The notes under the pieces were generated by a model. That model was not told the DNA's origin. It was given only the letters and a program-made list of their open reading frames with translations, and searched no databases. Both the position numbers and the translations under genes were made by a program. A stretch of DNA of 5,218 nucleotides, taken from positions 1 to 5,218 of the forward strand of contig CATPBD010000160.1 in NCBI GenBank assembly GCA_955652265.1, written 5' to 3'. The DNA is from an uncultured Gemmatimonadaceae bacterium (GTDB lineage: Bacteria > Gemmatimonadota > Gemmatimonadetes > Gemmatimonadales > Gemmatimonadaceae). Positions 1 to 4,995 of the stretch are shown here, in pieces (the stretch's first letter is position 1; every line of letters starts with the position of its first letter).

Positions 1-437
1 GCGCGAAGCCTCTCGCGAACATCGGGGTGATTGAGAGCAATGATTGAAGCCGCCAGTAACGCTGCGTTGATCGCACCCGGCTTTCCTATGGCCAGCGTAC
101 CGACGGGTACGCCAGCGGGCATCTGCACGATAGAGAGGAGTGAGTCTATCCCCTGAAGCGCCTCCGATTCCACGGGGACGCCGAGCACGGGAAGCGTTGT
201 CTTGGCGGCCGCCATTCCTGGCAGATGCGCGGCCCCGCCCGCGCCGGCAATAATCACCTGGATTCCCCGCGCCTCCGCAGATTGAGCGTACTCGAAGAGA
301 AGATCGGGAGTGCGATGCGCCGATACGATTTTCGTCTCGTGGGGAACACCCAACGCGTCGAGGAGTTGCGCCGCGTGCTGCATGGTGTCCCAATCGGACT
401 TGGAGCCCATTATCAGTCCAACAAGCGCTTCCGCCAA
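1..437 (-). CDS. purE: PurE, class I N5-carboxyaminoimidazole ribonucleotide mutase (partial, 3' end outside window)
   Basis: PurE moves the carboxyl group of N5-CAIR to carbon 4 to give CAIR, a cytoplasmic step of de novo purine synthesis; it normally works after PurK. The 145 codons seen match class I PurE throughout. They include GSKSDW at residues 11-16, SAHRTP at 39-44 with H41 matching the catalytic His45 of E. coli, [12 protein letters not shown] at 64-75, GVPVES at 86-91, [18 protein letters not shown] at 105-122 and NAALLAASI at 124-132. Family members have about 160-170 residues, so only some 15-25 are missing. I chose the TTG at 437-435 because AAGAGG lies 6 nt upstream and the next in-frame ATG falls inside the conserved GSKSD region. 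The gene starts 39 nt after rnhB on the same strand and in the same frame, so it is probably cotranscribed. Whether purK follows cannot be seen. The identity is secure; the start is very likely. Confidence 0.95.
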   Translation of the reverse strand, partial: MAEALVGLIMGSKSDWDTMQHAAQLLDALGVPHETKIVSAHRTPDLLFEYAQSAEARGIQVIIAGAGGAAHLPGMAAAKTTLPVLGVPVESEALQGIDSLLSIVQMPAGVPVGTLAIGKPGAINAALLAASIIALNHPDVRERLR

Positions 438-443
438 TTTATT

Positions 444-449
444 CCTCTT
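444..449 (-). promoter_or_regulatory. Shine-Dalgarno of purE, supports the TTG start
   Basis: The minus strand reads AAGAGG here, followed by a 6-nt AT-rich spacer and then TTG at 437-435. It is one of the clearest ribosome binding sites in the window. It favours the TTG start, which no upstream in-frame ATG or GTG before the rnhB stop competes with. Confidence 0.75.
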
Positions 450-476
450 GTACCCCGTTGCCGTTTGGGACGGGCT

Positions 477-1244
477 CTAGAGCCGTTCTTCCAATCGGTG
501 CCCTAGTTCACCCACGTGGGTGTCGTCCGCGATCATATCGTAATCGAGATCGTCTTCATCCGGAGTGCCGACATCATCCAGCGCGCGCTGCTCGAGATCT
601 TCCAGCGCCGTCTGCTGCTCGATTTCGAGGATGAGATCGCTGATCCGGCAAAAGCTTTTGCGGTGGTGCGGAGTGATCCCGTACGACGTGAGACCAGCGA
701 CGTGCTCGCGCGTGGTGTAGCCCGCGTTGTGGTCCCAAATATAGTGCGGATAGCGTCGGGCGAGCCGAGTCATGAGGAGATCGCGGGTGACTTTGGCGAG
801 AATGGACGCGCAGGCAATGCTGAAGCAGCGCACGTCGCCGTGAACCACTGCGGTGTGCGGGATCGGAAGCGTGCGCATCGCCCTGCCGTCGATGACGACG
901 TGATCCGGCGTCACCTTGAGCCGCCTCAGCGCGCGCTGCATTGCCAGCGCGCTGGCCTGATAGATGTTGATACGGTCGATCTCGTGGACCGAAGCTGCGC
1001 CGATGGCGAACGCGATCGCGCGCTCCCTGATTATGACGGCGAGTCTGACGCGTTGATCGTGCGTCAGCCGCTTGGAGTCGTCAACGCCGGCGATGGCGCG
1101 CGTCTCGCCAGGCATTATCACAGCGCAGGCGAAAACCGGGCCCGCAATCGGACCGCGTCCTACTTCGTCAACGCCGGCGAGGAGAGGACCTTTGGCGGCG
1201 CGAAGATCGCGCTCGATCGTGGTCCAGCGCTTACGCCGTCGCAC
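477..1244 (-). CDS. rnhB: Ribonuclease HII with acidic C-terminal extension
   Basis: RNase HII cuts the RNA strand of RNA-DNA hybrids and starts removal of single ribonucleotides left in DNA; it needs a divalent metal. The 255-residue product carries the family's DEDD active site: D26 and E27 in GVDEVGRGPIAGPV (24-37), D119 in VVIDGR and D137 in the HGD before SIACASILAK (142-151). Other family blocks are DDSKRL at 55-60 and HNAGYTTREHVAG to TPHHRKSF at 172-198. The catalytic part ends near residue 200, about the full length of E. coli RNase HII. The last 55 or so residues are an unusual tail rich in Asp and Glu, with EDLEQRALDD and PDEDDLDYD. The start is GTG at 1244, 21 nt after the rplS stop. 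I see no good Shine-Dalgarno, and the frame is open back to that stop, so the start is only fairly sure. The stop is TAG. Its position after rplS is common in bacteria. Confidence 0.95.
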   Translation of the reverse strand: MRRRKRWTTIERDLRAAKGPLLAGVDEVGRGPIAGPVFACAVIMPGETRAIAGVDDSKRLTHDQRVRLAVIIRERAIAFAIGAASVHEIDRINIYQASALAMQRALRRLKVTPDHVVIDGRAMRTLPIPHTAVVHGDVRCFSIACASILAKVTRDLLMTRLARRYPHYIWDHNAGYTTREHVAGLTSYGITPHHRKSFCRISDLILEIEQQTALEDLEQRALDDVGTPDEDDLDYDMIADDTHVGELGHRLEERL

Positions 1245-1265
1245 TTCGCGGCGCCAGCGGTTTTG

Positions 1266-1661
1266 CTACGCCTCTGCTCCGGTCTCTGCCGGTGTATCGC
1301 TACCAGGCACCAGGACCTTCGCTTTCCGCTCCCTGATGCGGGTGGCCTTGCCGGTGAGGTGGCGCAGGTAATAGAGCTTCGCACGGCGGACGCGTCCGCG
1401 GCGGACGACGGTGATCTCCGAGATCATCGGGCTGTGCACGGGAAAAATGCGCTCGACGCCGACCCCGTTGGAGATCTTGCGAACCGTGAACGTCGCGCTG
1501 ACGCCGCTGCCGCGCTTGGCGATGCATACACCCTCAAAAGCCTGGAGTCTTTCCTTGTCGCCCTCGCGCACCCGTACGTTGACCTTTAGGGTGTCGCCTG
1601 CGCGGAACGGCGGGACGTTGTCGCGGAGCCACTCTTTCTGGGTGTCGATGAAGGGATGCAT
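1266..1661 (-). CDS. rplS: 50S ribosomal protein bL19
   Basis: bL19 is a structural protein of the large ribosomal subunit near the interface with the 30S subunit. The 131-residue product shows the family pattern. FRAGDTLKV lies at 19-27, [21 protein letters not shown] at 31-51, [20 protein letters not shown] at 59-78, and the signature [10 protein letters not shown] at 91-100, followed by GKATRIRER. The usual length is about 115 residues; the extra part is a short C-terminal tail ending in [10 protein letters not shown]. The ATG at 1661 fits the normal N-terminus ([12 protein letters not shown]). No strong Shine-Dalgarno precedes it; a 5-bp hairpin sits 11 nt upstream instead. It is separated from trmD by 147 nt, the longest gap between rpsP and purE, so its expression may be set apart from trmD. 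The stop is TAG, and rnhB follows in the same frame. Confidence 0.97.
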   Translation of the reverse strand: MHPFIDTQKEWLRDNVPPFRAGDTLKVNVRVREGDKERLQAFEGVCIAKRGSGVSATFTVRKISNGVGVERIFPVHSPMISEITVVRRGRVRRAKLYYLRHLTGKATRIRERKAKVLVPGSDTPAETGAEA

Positions 1662-1672
1662 ATGACGCTCGG

Positions 1673-1689
1673 GGCTGGAGTTAACAGCC
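1673..1689 (-). promoter_or_regulatory. Small inverted repeat just upstream of rplS
   Basis: GGCTG and CAGCC form a perfect 5-bp stem around a 7-nt loop that contains TTAA. In the minus-strand transcript it ends 11 nt before the rplS ATG, where a ribosome binding site would be expected. It could affect initiation on rplS, but a stem of this size can occur by chance. Confidence 0.3.
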
Positions 1690-1749
1690 TGGTAAAGACG
1701 TGTTTGGGAGGTTCTTGGGAAGCCCCGAAAAGTAAACCCTTAACCGCTT

Positions 1750-1787
1750 CGATGCCAGCTACGGGAGCCAGTTGGGAGCGGGCATCG
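1750..1787 (-). promoter_or_regulatory. Interrupted hairpin in the trmD-rplS gap, candidate rplS leader element
   Basis: In the minus-strand transcript CGATGCC pairs with GGCATCG (7 bp). After one mismatch GCT pairs with AGC (3 bp), closing a 16-nt loop. The element starts 21 nt after the trmD stop and ends 88 nt before the rplS start. No run of T follows, so it does not look like a simple intrinsic terminator. Structured leaders ahead of rplS are known in Bacilli; similarity to those is not claimed. A role as processing site, stabiliser or autoregulatory leader is inference. Confidence 0.4.
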
Positions 1788-1808
1788 CGAGTCACAGCGG
1801 AACCCCAG

Positions 1809-2483
1809 TTATTCGATTCTCGGGTCGTTCTGGCGAGCCTTGGTGAGTCGAGTGCCTTCCTCCTCCCGCCACTTCGTAATTCTCGCGTGATCGCCGGAAA
1901 GGAGCACCTCGGGAACAGCGTGGCCCCGGAACTCCGGTGGCCTCGTGTAGCTCGGGGCGCTGAGCCCGCGGCCGAAGAACGAATCACCGCGCGCGCTGTC
2001 CAGGTCGGACATTGCTCCGGGCAGCAGTCGCACGGTCGCGTCGATCATCGCCAGCGCGGCTGCTTCTCCTCCGCTGAGCACGAAATCCCCGAGCGAGATC
2101 TCCTCAGTGGCAAGATGATCGGCGACTCGCTGGTCGATGTCCTTGTAGTGGCCGCAGAGCAGCGTGAGTTCCTCCCCCGCGGCAAACCGTTCCGCATCCC
2201 CGTGTGAGAAAACCCGTCCGCGCGGCGACAGGAGCACGATAGGCGGCTTCGTCTTGAGCGACTCCACTGCCTCGAAGAATGGCTGTGGCTTCATCACCAT
2301 TCCCGCCCCGCCACCGTACGGATAATCGTCGACCGTTCGGTGCTTGTTGTGGGTGAAATCTCGCAGGTCTACGATGTTGTACCGAACACTACCGGCCGCG
2401 GCGGCGCGTGACGGGATGCTCAGCGTGAGCGGGCCCCCGAAGAATTCCGGGAATATTGTCACGACATTTATTCGGAGCGGCAT
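1809..2483 (-). CDS. trmD: tRNA (guanine-37-N1)-methyltransferase TrmD, short form
   Basis: TrmD is a SPOUT-class enzyme that uses S-adenosylmethionine to make m1G37 next to the anticodon, preventing +1 frameshifts. Its active site forms at a homodimer interface. In the 224 residues, VTIFPEFF lies at 8-15, DLRDFTHNKHRTVDDYPYGGGAGM at 39-62, LSPRGR at 85-90, the knot region LLCGHYKDIDQRV at 108-120 and ISLGDFVLSGGE at 129-140. R152 and D167 match the important R154 and D169 of E. coli. YTRP (179-182) and VPEVLLSGDHARITKWR (190-206) follow. Two positions differ from E. coli: K114 replaces E116, and S178 replaces the His before YTRP. E. coli TrmD has 255 residues, so the C-terminal domain is about 30 residues shorter, as I recall in Bacteroidota enzymes. 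It begins 3 nt after the rimM stop, so translation is probably coupled. The stop is TAA, the only non-TAG stop among the six complete genes. Confidence 0.97.
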   Translation of the reverse strand: MPLRINVVTIFPEFFGGPLTLSIPSRAAAAGSVRYNIVDLRDFTHNKHRTVDDYPYGGGAGMVMKPQPFFEAVESLKTKPPIVLLSPRGRVFSHGDAERFAAGEELTLLCGHYKDIDQRVADHLATEEISLGDFVLSGGEAAALAMIDATVRLLPGAMSDLDSARGDSFFGRGLSAPSYTRPPEFRGHAVPEVLLSGDHARITKWREEEGTRLTKARQNDPRIE

Positions 2484-2486
2484 GTC

Positions 2487-3062
2487 CTACTGTACGAACC
2501 CCGACGTGTCGTCGAGCAATCCGAGTTTGTCGTCGATGACCACTGTACGCGCCTCTATGTCCGTCTGGACGATGATCTCCGGACGATATGGAATGAGGAC
2601 GCTTCCGCGAGGCGTGTTCACATCCAGCATTACCCCCTGCGGAAGCTCGTAAAACGAGGCGACTTTGCCGATCTCGTCGCCAGCAGGGCTCACCACTCTC
2701 ATACCAATCAGATCGTGAAGGTAAACCTCGTTTTCCCCGAGCGGTGGCAGCTCGCTGAAGGGAGCCAACAGATAGCGTCCCCGCCACAACTCCGCGCTGT
2801 CACGATCCTGCAGCTCGTCGAACTGGATGATGAGTCCTTTCTTGAACGGCTTTGAGAGGGTAACCGTGAGCGTGGGGATTTTTTCCTCCCCTTTTGCATC
2901 GCGCGCAACCGCCAGCTCGCCGTCTGTCGTGCCCGCAAAAACACGACTGCCGGACGCGAAGACCACGTCCGGCTTGTTCGTGAGAGGCTCGACGATCACC
3001 TCACCGCGAATCCCCTGCGCTTTTCGGATCAGCCCGACGATCGCGTATTCGGGCCCGGCCAT
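2487..3062 (-). CDS. rimM: Ribosome maturation factor RimM
   Basis: RimM binds free 30S subunits through bS19 and helps mature the 3' domain of 16S rRNA. The 191-residue product has the N-terminal RimM domain, with YAIVGLIRKAQGIRGEVIVEPLT at 6-28, FKKGLIIQFDELQDRDSAELWRGRYLL at 73-99. The C-terminal PRC-barrel starts at VYLHDLIGMRV (113-123) and holds IGKVASFYELPQGVMLDV (131-148) and VLIPYRPEIIVQTD (155-168). The length is close to the 182 residues of E. coli. The Tyr-Tyr pair that E. coli RimM uses for 30S binding is here Val-Tyr (113-114). The frame stays open upstream through rpsP, but homology begins at the ATG at 3062, so the longer reading is rejected. No Shine-Dalgarno is visible. It starts 16 nt after the rpsP stop, and a small hairpin over that stop may take part in coupling. 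No KhpA-type KH gene lies between rpsP and rimM. Confidence 0.96.
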   Translation of the reverse strand: MAGPEYAIVGLIRKAQGIRGEVIVEPLTNKPDVVFASGSRVFAGTTDGELAVARDAKGEEKIPTLTVTLSKPFKKGLIIQFDELQDRDSAELWRGRYLLAPFSELPPLGENEVYLHDLIGMRVVSPAGDEIGKVASFYELPQGVMLDVNTPRGSVLIPYRPEIIVQTDIEARTVVIDDKLGLLDDTSGFVQ

Positions 3063-3074
3063 ATTGAATCGCGG

Positions 3075-3087
3075 GGCGCTAGGCGCC
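3075..3087 (-). repeat. Perfect inverted repeat over the rpsP stop codon
   Basis: The minus-strand transcript reads GGCGC, CTA, GCGCC, a 5-bp all-GC stem with a 3-nt loop. The TAG of rpsP (3081-3079) lies within loop and stem, and the rimM ATG is 12 nt downstream of the repeat. It may slow or reposition ribosomes between the two genes, but this is inference from shape alone. Confidence 0.4.
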
Positions 3088-3411
3088 TGACGCGCTTGTT
3101 TCGTCCGACTTTTCGCTGACCGGAACGGCGCCGGCTTTGAGCTCGATGCCGACTCTCTGCTCGTGGCGGCGCTTGAGAATCCCCGCGCGCCGAAGGAGCG
3201 ACCGGACGGTGTCGGTGGGTTGTGCGCCGACCCCCAGCCAGTAGTTGGCTCGCGCTTCGTCAACGTTGAGCGAACCCTCGCTCTTTCTGGGAGCGTACTG
3301 TCCGATGATCTCGATGAACTTCCCATCGCGCGGGCTCTGCGAGTCGGCGACGAGAATGCGATAGAACGGTGCGTTTTTCCGCCCGACGCGGCGGAGTCGA
3401 ATCTTTACCAT
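3079..3411 (-). CDS. rpsP: 30S ribosomal protein bS16
   Basis: bS16 is a structural protein of the small ribosomal subunit that helps 30S assembly. The 110-residue product begins with the family signature [19 protein letters not shown], followed by [19 protein letters not shown] (21-39) and [25 protein letters not shown] (55-79). The usual bS16 has about 80-90 residues; here a hydrophilic tail of about 25, ending in [12 protein letters not shown], follows the conserved core. The ATG at 3411 is set by homology. Upstream, AAGGGAG lies 10 nt before it and GGAAAGAG abuts it, so the ribosome binding site is plausible but spaced loosely. It is 178 nt downstream of ffh and 16 nt upstream of rimM. 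The leader contains several inverted repeats that could control it. The stop is TAG. Confidence 0.97.
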   Translation of the reverse strand: MVKIRLRRVGRKNAPFYRILVADSQSPRDGKFIEIIGQYAPRKSEGSLNVDEARANYWLGVGAQPTDTVRSLLRRAGILKRRHEQRVGIELKAGAVPVSEKSDETSASGA

Positions 3412-3435
3412 CTCTTTCCAGCTCCCTTGAGGGTG

Positions 3436-3463
3436 TTTGGGGGGACGCCGTTAGCGTCCCAAA
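3436..3463 (-). promoter_or_regulatory. Strong hairpin in the rpsP leader
   Basis: In the minus-strand transcript GGGACGC and GCGTCCC form a perfect 7-bp stem around the loop TAACG (3442-3460). TTT and AAA can add 3 bp beyond a CCC bulge. It ends 24 nt before the rpsP ATG. No T run follows, so it is not a standard intrinsic terminator. It could mark the 3' end of an ffh transcript, stabilise the rpsP message, or be part of a control leader. Confidence 0.5.
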
Positions 3464-3479
3464 TCCGGGCTCCTCGCTT

Positions 3480-3496
3480 CACCGGTAACTCCGGTG
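3480..3496 (-). promoter_or_regulatory. Second hairpin in the ffh-rpsP gap
   Basis: CACCGG and CCGGTG form a perfect 6-bp stem around a 5-nt loop. The adjoining stretch 3491-3505 is itself nearly palindromic (CCGGTGC against GCACCCGG) and shares one arm, so the two pairings would exclude each other. The rest of the 178-nt gap (3412-3589) shows no gene, no tRNA fold and no promoter I would defend. Confidence 0.4.
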
Positions 3497-3589
3497 CGCA
3501 CCCGGTACAACTGAGTCGTACAATCTAACTAGGCACTGATGCTCGGCACAGAGGGCGGATCGAACTGCAACTGAACGGTCATATTCGTC

Positions 3590-4927
3590 CTATCGGGTCC
3601 CGAACATCCCGGGCATGTTGGGCATCCCCATCCTTCCTCCGCCGGCCATCTTCTTCATCATCTTCTGCATCTCGCGGAACTGATCCAGCAACCGGTTTAC
3701 GTCGCTGATCGGGCGACCGCAGCCCTTGGCGATTCGCGCGCGCCGTGACCCGTTGATGATGCCCGGATTCTTGCGCTCTTCCGGCGTCATCGACAGTACA
3801 ATCGCTTCCACGTGCTTCATGCGCTTGGGGTCGGCCTTCATCTGCTTGAGCGCCTTCGTATTCACACCCGGCAACATTTTCAGAATTCCCTCGAGCGGAC
3901 CCATCTTCTGGATCTGCCGCATGCTGTTGAGGAAATCGTTGAGGTCCATCCCTTCCTTGCGGACTTTTTTCTCCAGACGCTTCGATTCGGCTTCATCGAA
4001 CGAGGCTTGTGCCTTTTCGACGAGCGTGACGATGTCGCCCATTTGGAGGATCCGACCCGCCATGCGCTCAGGATGGAATTCCTCGAGCGCATCCGACTTC
4101 TCGCCAACTCCGATGTATTTGATGGGCTTCCTGGTAACTCCGTAGATCGATAGCGCCGCGCCTCCGCGCGCATCGCCATCCATCTTGGTGAGAATGACGC
4201 CGGTTACATCGAGAGCGCTGTCGAAGCCCTGCGCGATCTTGACGGCGTCCTGGCCCGTCATTCCATCCGCAACGAGAAGAATCTCCGCCGGCCGAAGCGC
4301 TTCCTTGAGCCGCGACAGCTCCTGCATCATCACGTCGTCGATCTGCAGTCGCCCAGCGGTGTCGATGATCACAACGCGGTCGCGCTCCCGGAGCGCCTCC
4401 GCGACGCCAGCGCGAGCGATCTTCACGACATCGGTCGTCGTCCGGTCGGCGTAGACCGGGATGAACAGTTCCCGCCCCAATGTCTCGAGCTGGTCTATCG
4501 CAGCAGGCCGGTAAACGTCGGCGGCCACGAGTCGGGTCGAGCGTCCCTCCGCCTTGAGCTTGCGAGCGAGCTTCGCTGCGGTGGTCGTCTTTCCGGAACC
4601 CTGCAGACCCACCATCATCACGACCGAGGGGGGGACCGTGCTCAACCTTAGGCCTTCCCGGCGCTCGCCGAGCATGCCCGTAAGCTCTTCGTGTACGATC
4701 TTGACTAGCTGCTGGCCGGGGGAGACCGTACTGAGCGCATTGACGCCCGTCGCCTTTTTCTCGACACGTTCGAGAAACTCGCGCGTCAATTGGAAGTTCA
4801 CGTCGGCCTCGAGCAATACCCGGCGGACTTCGCGCAGGCCCTCCTTTATGTCGGCTTCGCTGAGAACACCGCGGCCACGCAAGCGGGCGAACGTGGCTTC
4901 GAGCTTTTCGCTCAGGTCTTCGAACAT
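3590..4927 (-). CDS. ffh: Signal recognition particle GTPase Ffh (SRP54)
   Basis: Ffh binds SRP RNA and signal sequences of nascent proteins, and delivers ribosomes to the receptor FtsY at the membrane. The 445-residue product has the normal three parts. The N domain is residues 1-95. The NG GTPase follows, with P-loop GLQGSGKT (107-114), AADVYRPAAIDQL (135-147), DTAGRL (189-194), TKMDGDARGGAALS (247-260) and GVGEK (273-277). The methionine-rich M domain starts near 300 and contains MGPLEGILKMLPG (342-354) and the SRP RNA-binding segment GSRRARIAKGCGRPISDVNRLL (393-414). The usual GSG of that segment is here GCG (C403). The tail MQKMMKKM to MPNMPGMF supplies the Met-rich end. The length is typical. 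The ATG at 4927 gives the standard N-terminus; AAAGG precedes it by only 2 nt, so the ribosome binding site is poor. It heads the minus-strand cluster and diverges from the Lon-domain gene. The stop is TAG. Confidence 0.98.
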   Translation of the reverse strand: MFEDLSEKLEATFARLRGRGVLSEADIKEGLREVRRVLLEADVNFQLTREFLERVEKKATGVNALSTVSPGQQLVKIVHEELTGMLGERREGLRLSTVPPSVVMMVGLQGSGKTTTAAKLARKLKAEGRSTRLVAADVYRPAAIDQLETLGRELFIPVYADRTTTDVVKIARAGVAEALRERDRVVIIDTAGRLQIDDVMMQELSRLKEALRPAEILLVADGMTGQDAVKIAQGFDSALDVTGVILTKMDGDARGGAALSIYGVTRKPIKYIGVGEKSDALEEFHPERMAGRILQMGDIVTLVEKAQASFDEAESKRLEKKVRKEGMDLNDFLNSMRQIQKMGPLEGILKMLPGVNTKALKQMKADPKRMKHVEAIVLSMTPEERKNPGIINGSRRARIAKGCGRPISDVNRLLDQFREMQKMMKKMAGGGRMGMPNMPGMFGTR

Positions 4928-4995
4928 AGCCTTTAAACTTAGGCGCCGTTAACTTCTGGAACAACCGACGCATCACCTGGCTCGAGAGAGATTGC
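4928..4995. promoter_or_regulatory. Divergent spacer between ffh and the Lon-domain gene; must hold both start regions
   Basis: These 68 nt separate the two start codons, so promoters for both directions probably lie here or inside the gene ends. On the minus strand TTGTTC (4964-4959) and TAAGTT (4941-4936) are 17 nt apart, a weak sigma-70-like pair with three matches each. If real, ffh would start almost without a leader. I see no convincing promoter for the plus-strand gene. The palindromes GGCGCC and GTTAAC lie close together in the middle. Confidence 0.3.
4984..4990 (+). promoter_or_regulatory. Shine-Dalgarno of the Lon-domain gene
   Basis: GAGAGAG lies 5 nt before the ATG at 4996. The purine run and spacing support that start over any other in-frame codon nearby. 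Confidence 0.55.

Noticed and set aside
454..474. Inverted repeat CCCGT/ACGGG over the rnhB-purE gap as a terminator
   Set aside because: The 5-bp stem has an 11-nt loop and no T run, and purE follows at once with a good Shine-Dalgarno.
516..1589. Long plus-strand open frame of 357 codons opposite rnhB and rplS
   Set aside because: It is antisense to two genes with clear family motifs, shows no recognisable domain, and such antisense frames are common in GC-rich DNA.
1704..1778. Three copies of TTGGGA in the trmD-rplS gap (1704, 1715, 1772)
   Set aside because: The copies are short and unevenly spaced, with no matching flanks, so chance is sufficient.
1656..2207. Plus-strand open frame of 183 codons opposite trmD and the rplS leader
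   Set aside because: It is antisense to trmD, has no family features, and its start overlaps the rplS start codon on the other strand.
3063..3326. N-terminal extension of rimM by 88 codons into rpsP
   Set aside because: The extra residues lie out of frame inside rpsP and look like shadow sequence. RimM homology begins at the ATG at 3062.
3553..3570. GTTCGATCC on the minus strand, resembling a tRNA T-loop
   Set aside because: The flanks do not form a 5-bp T-stem, and no acceptor, D or anticodon arm can be drawn around it.
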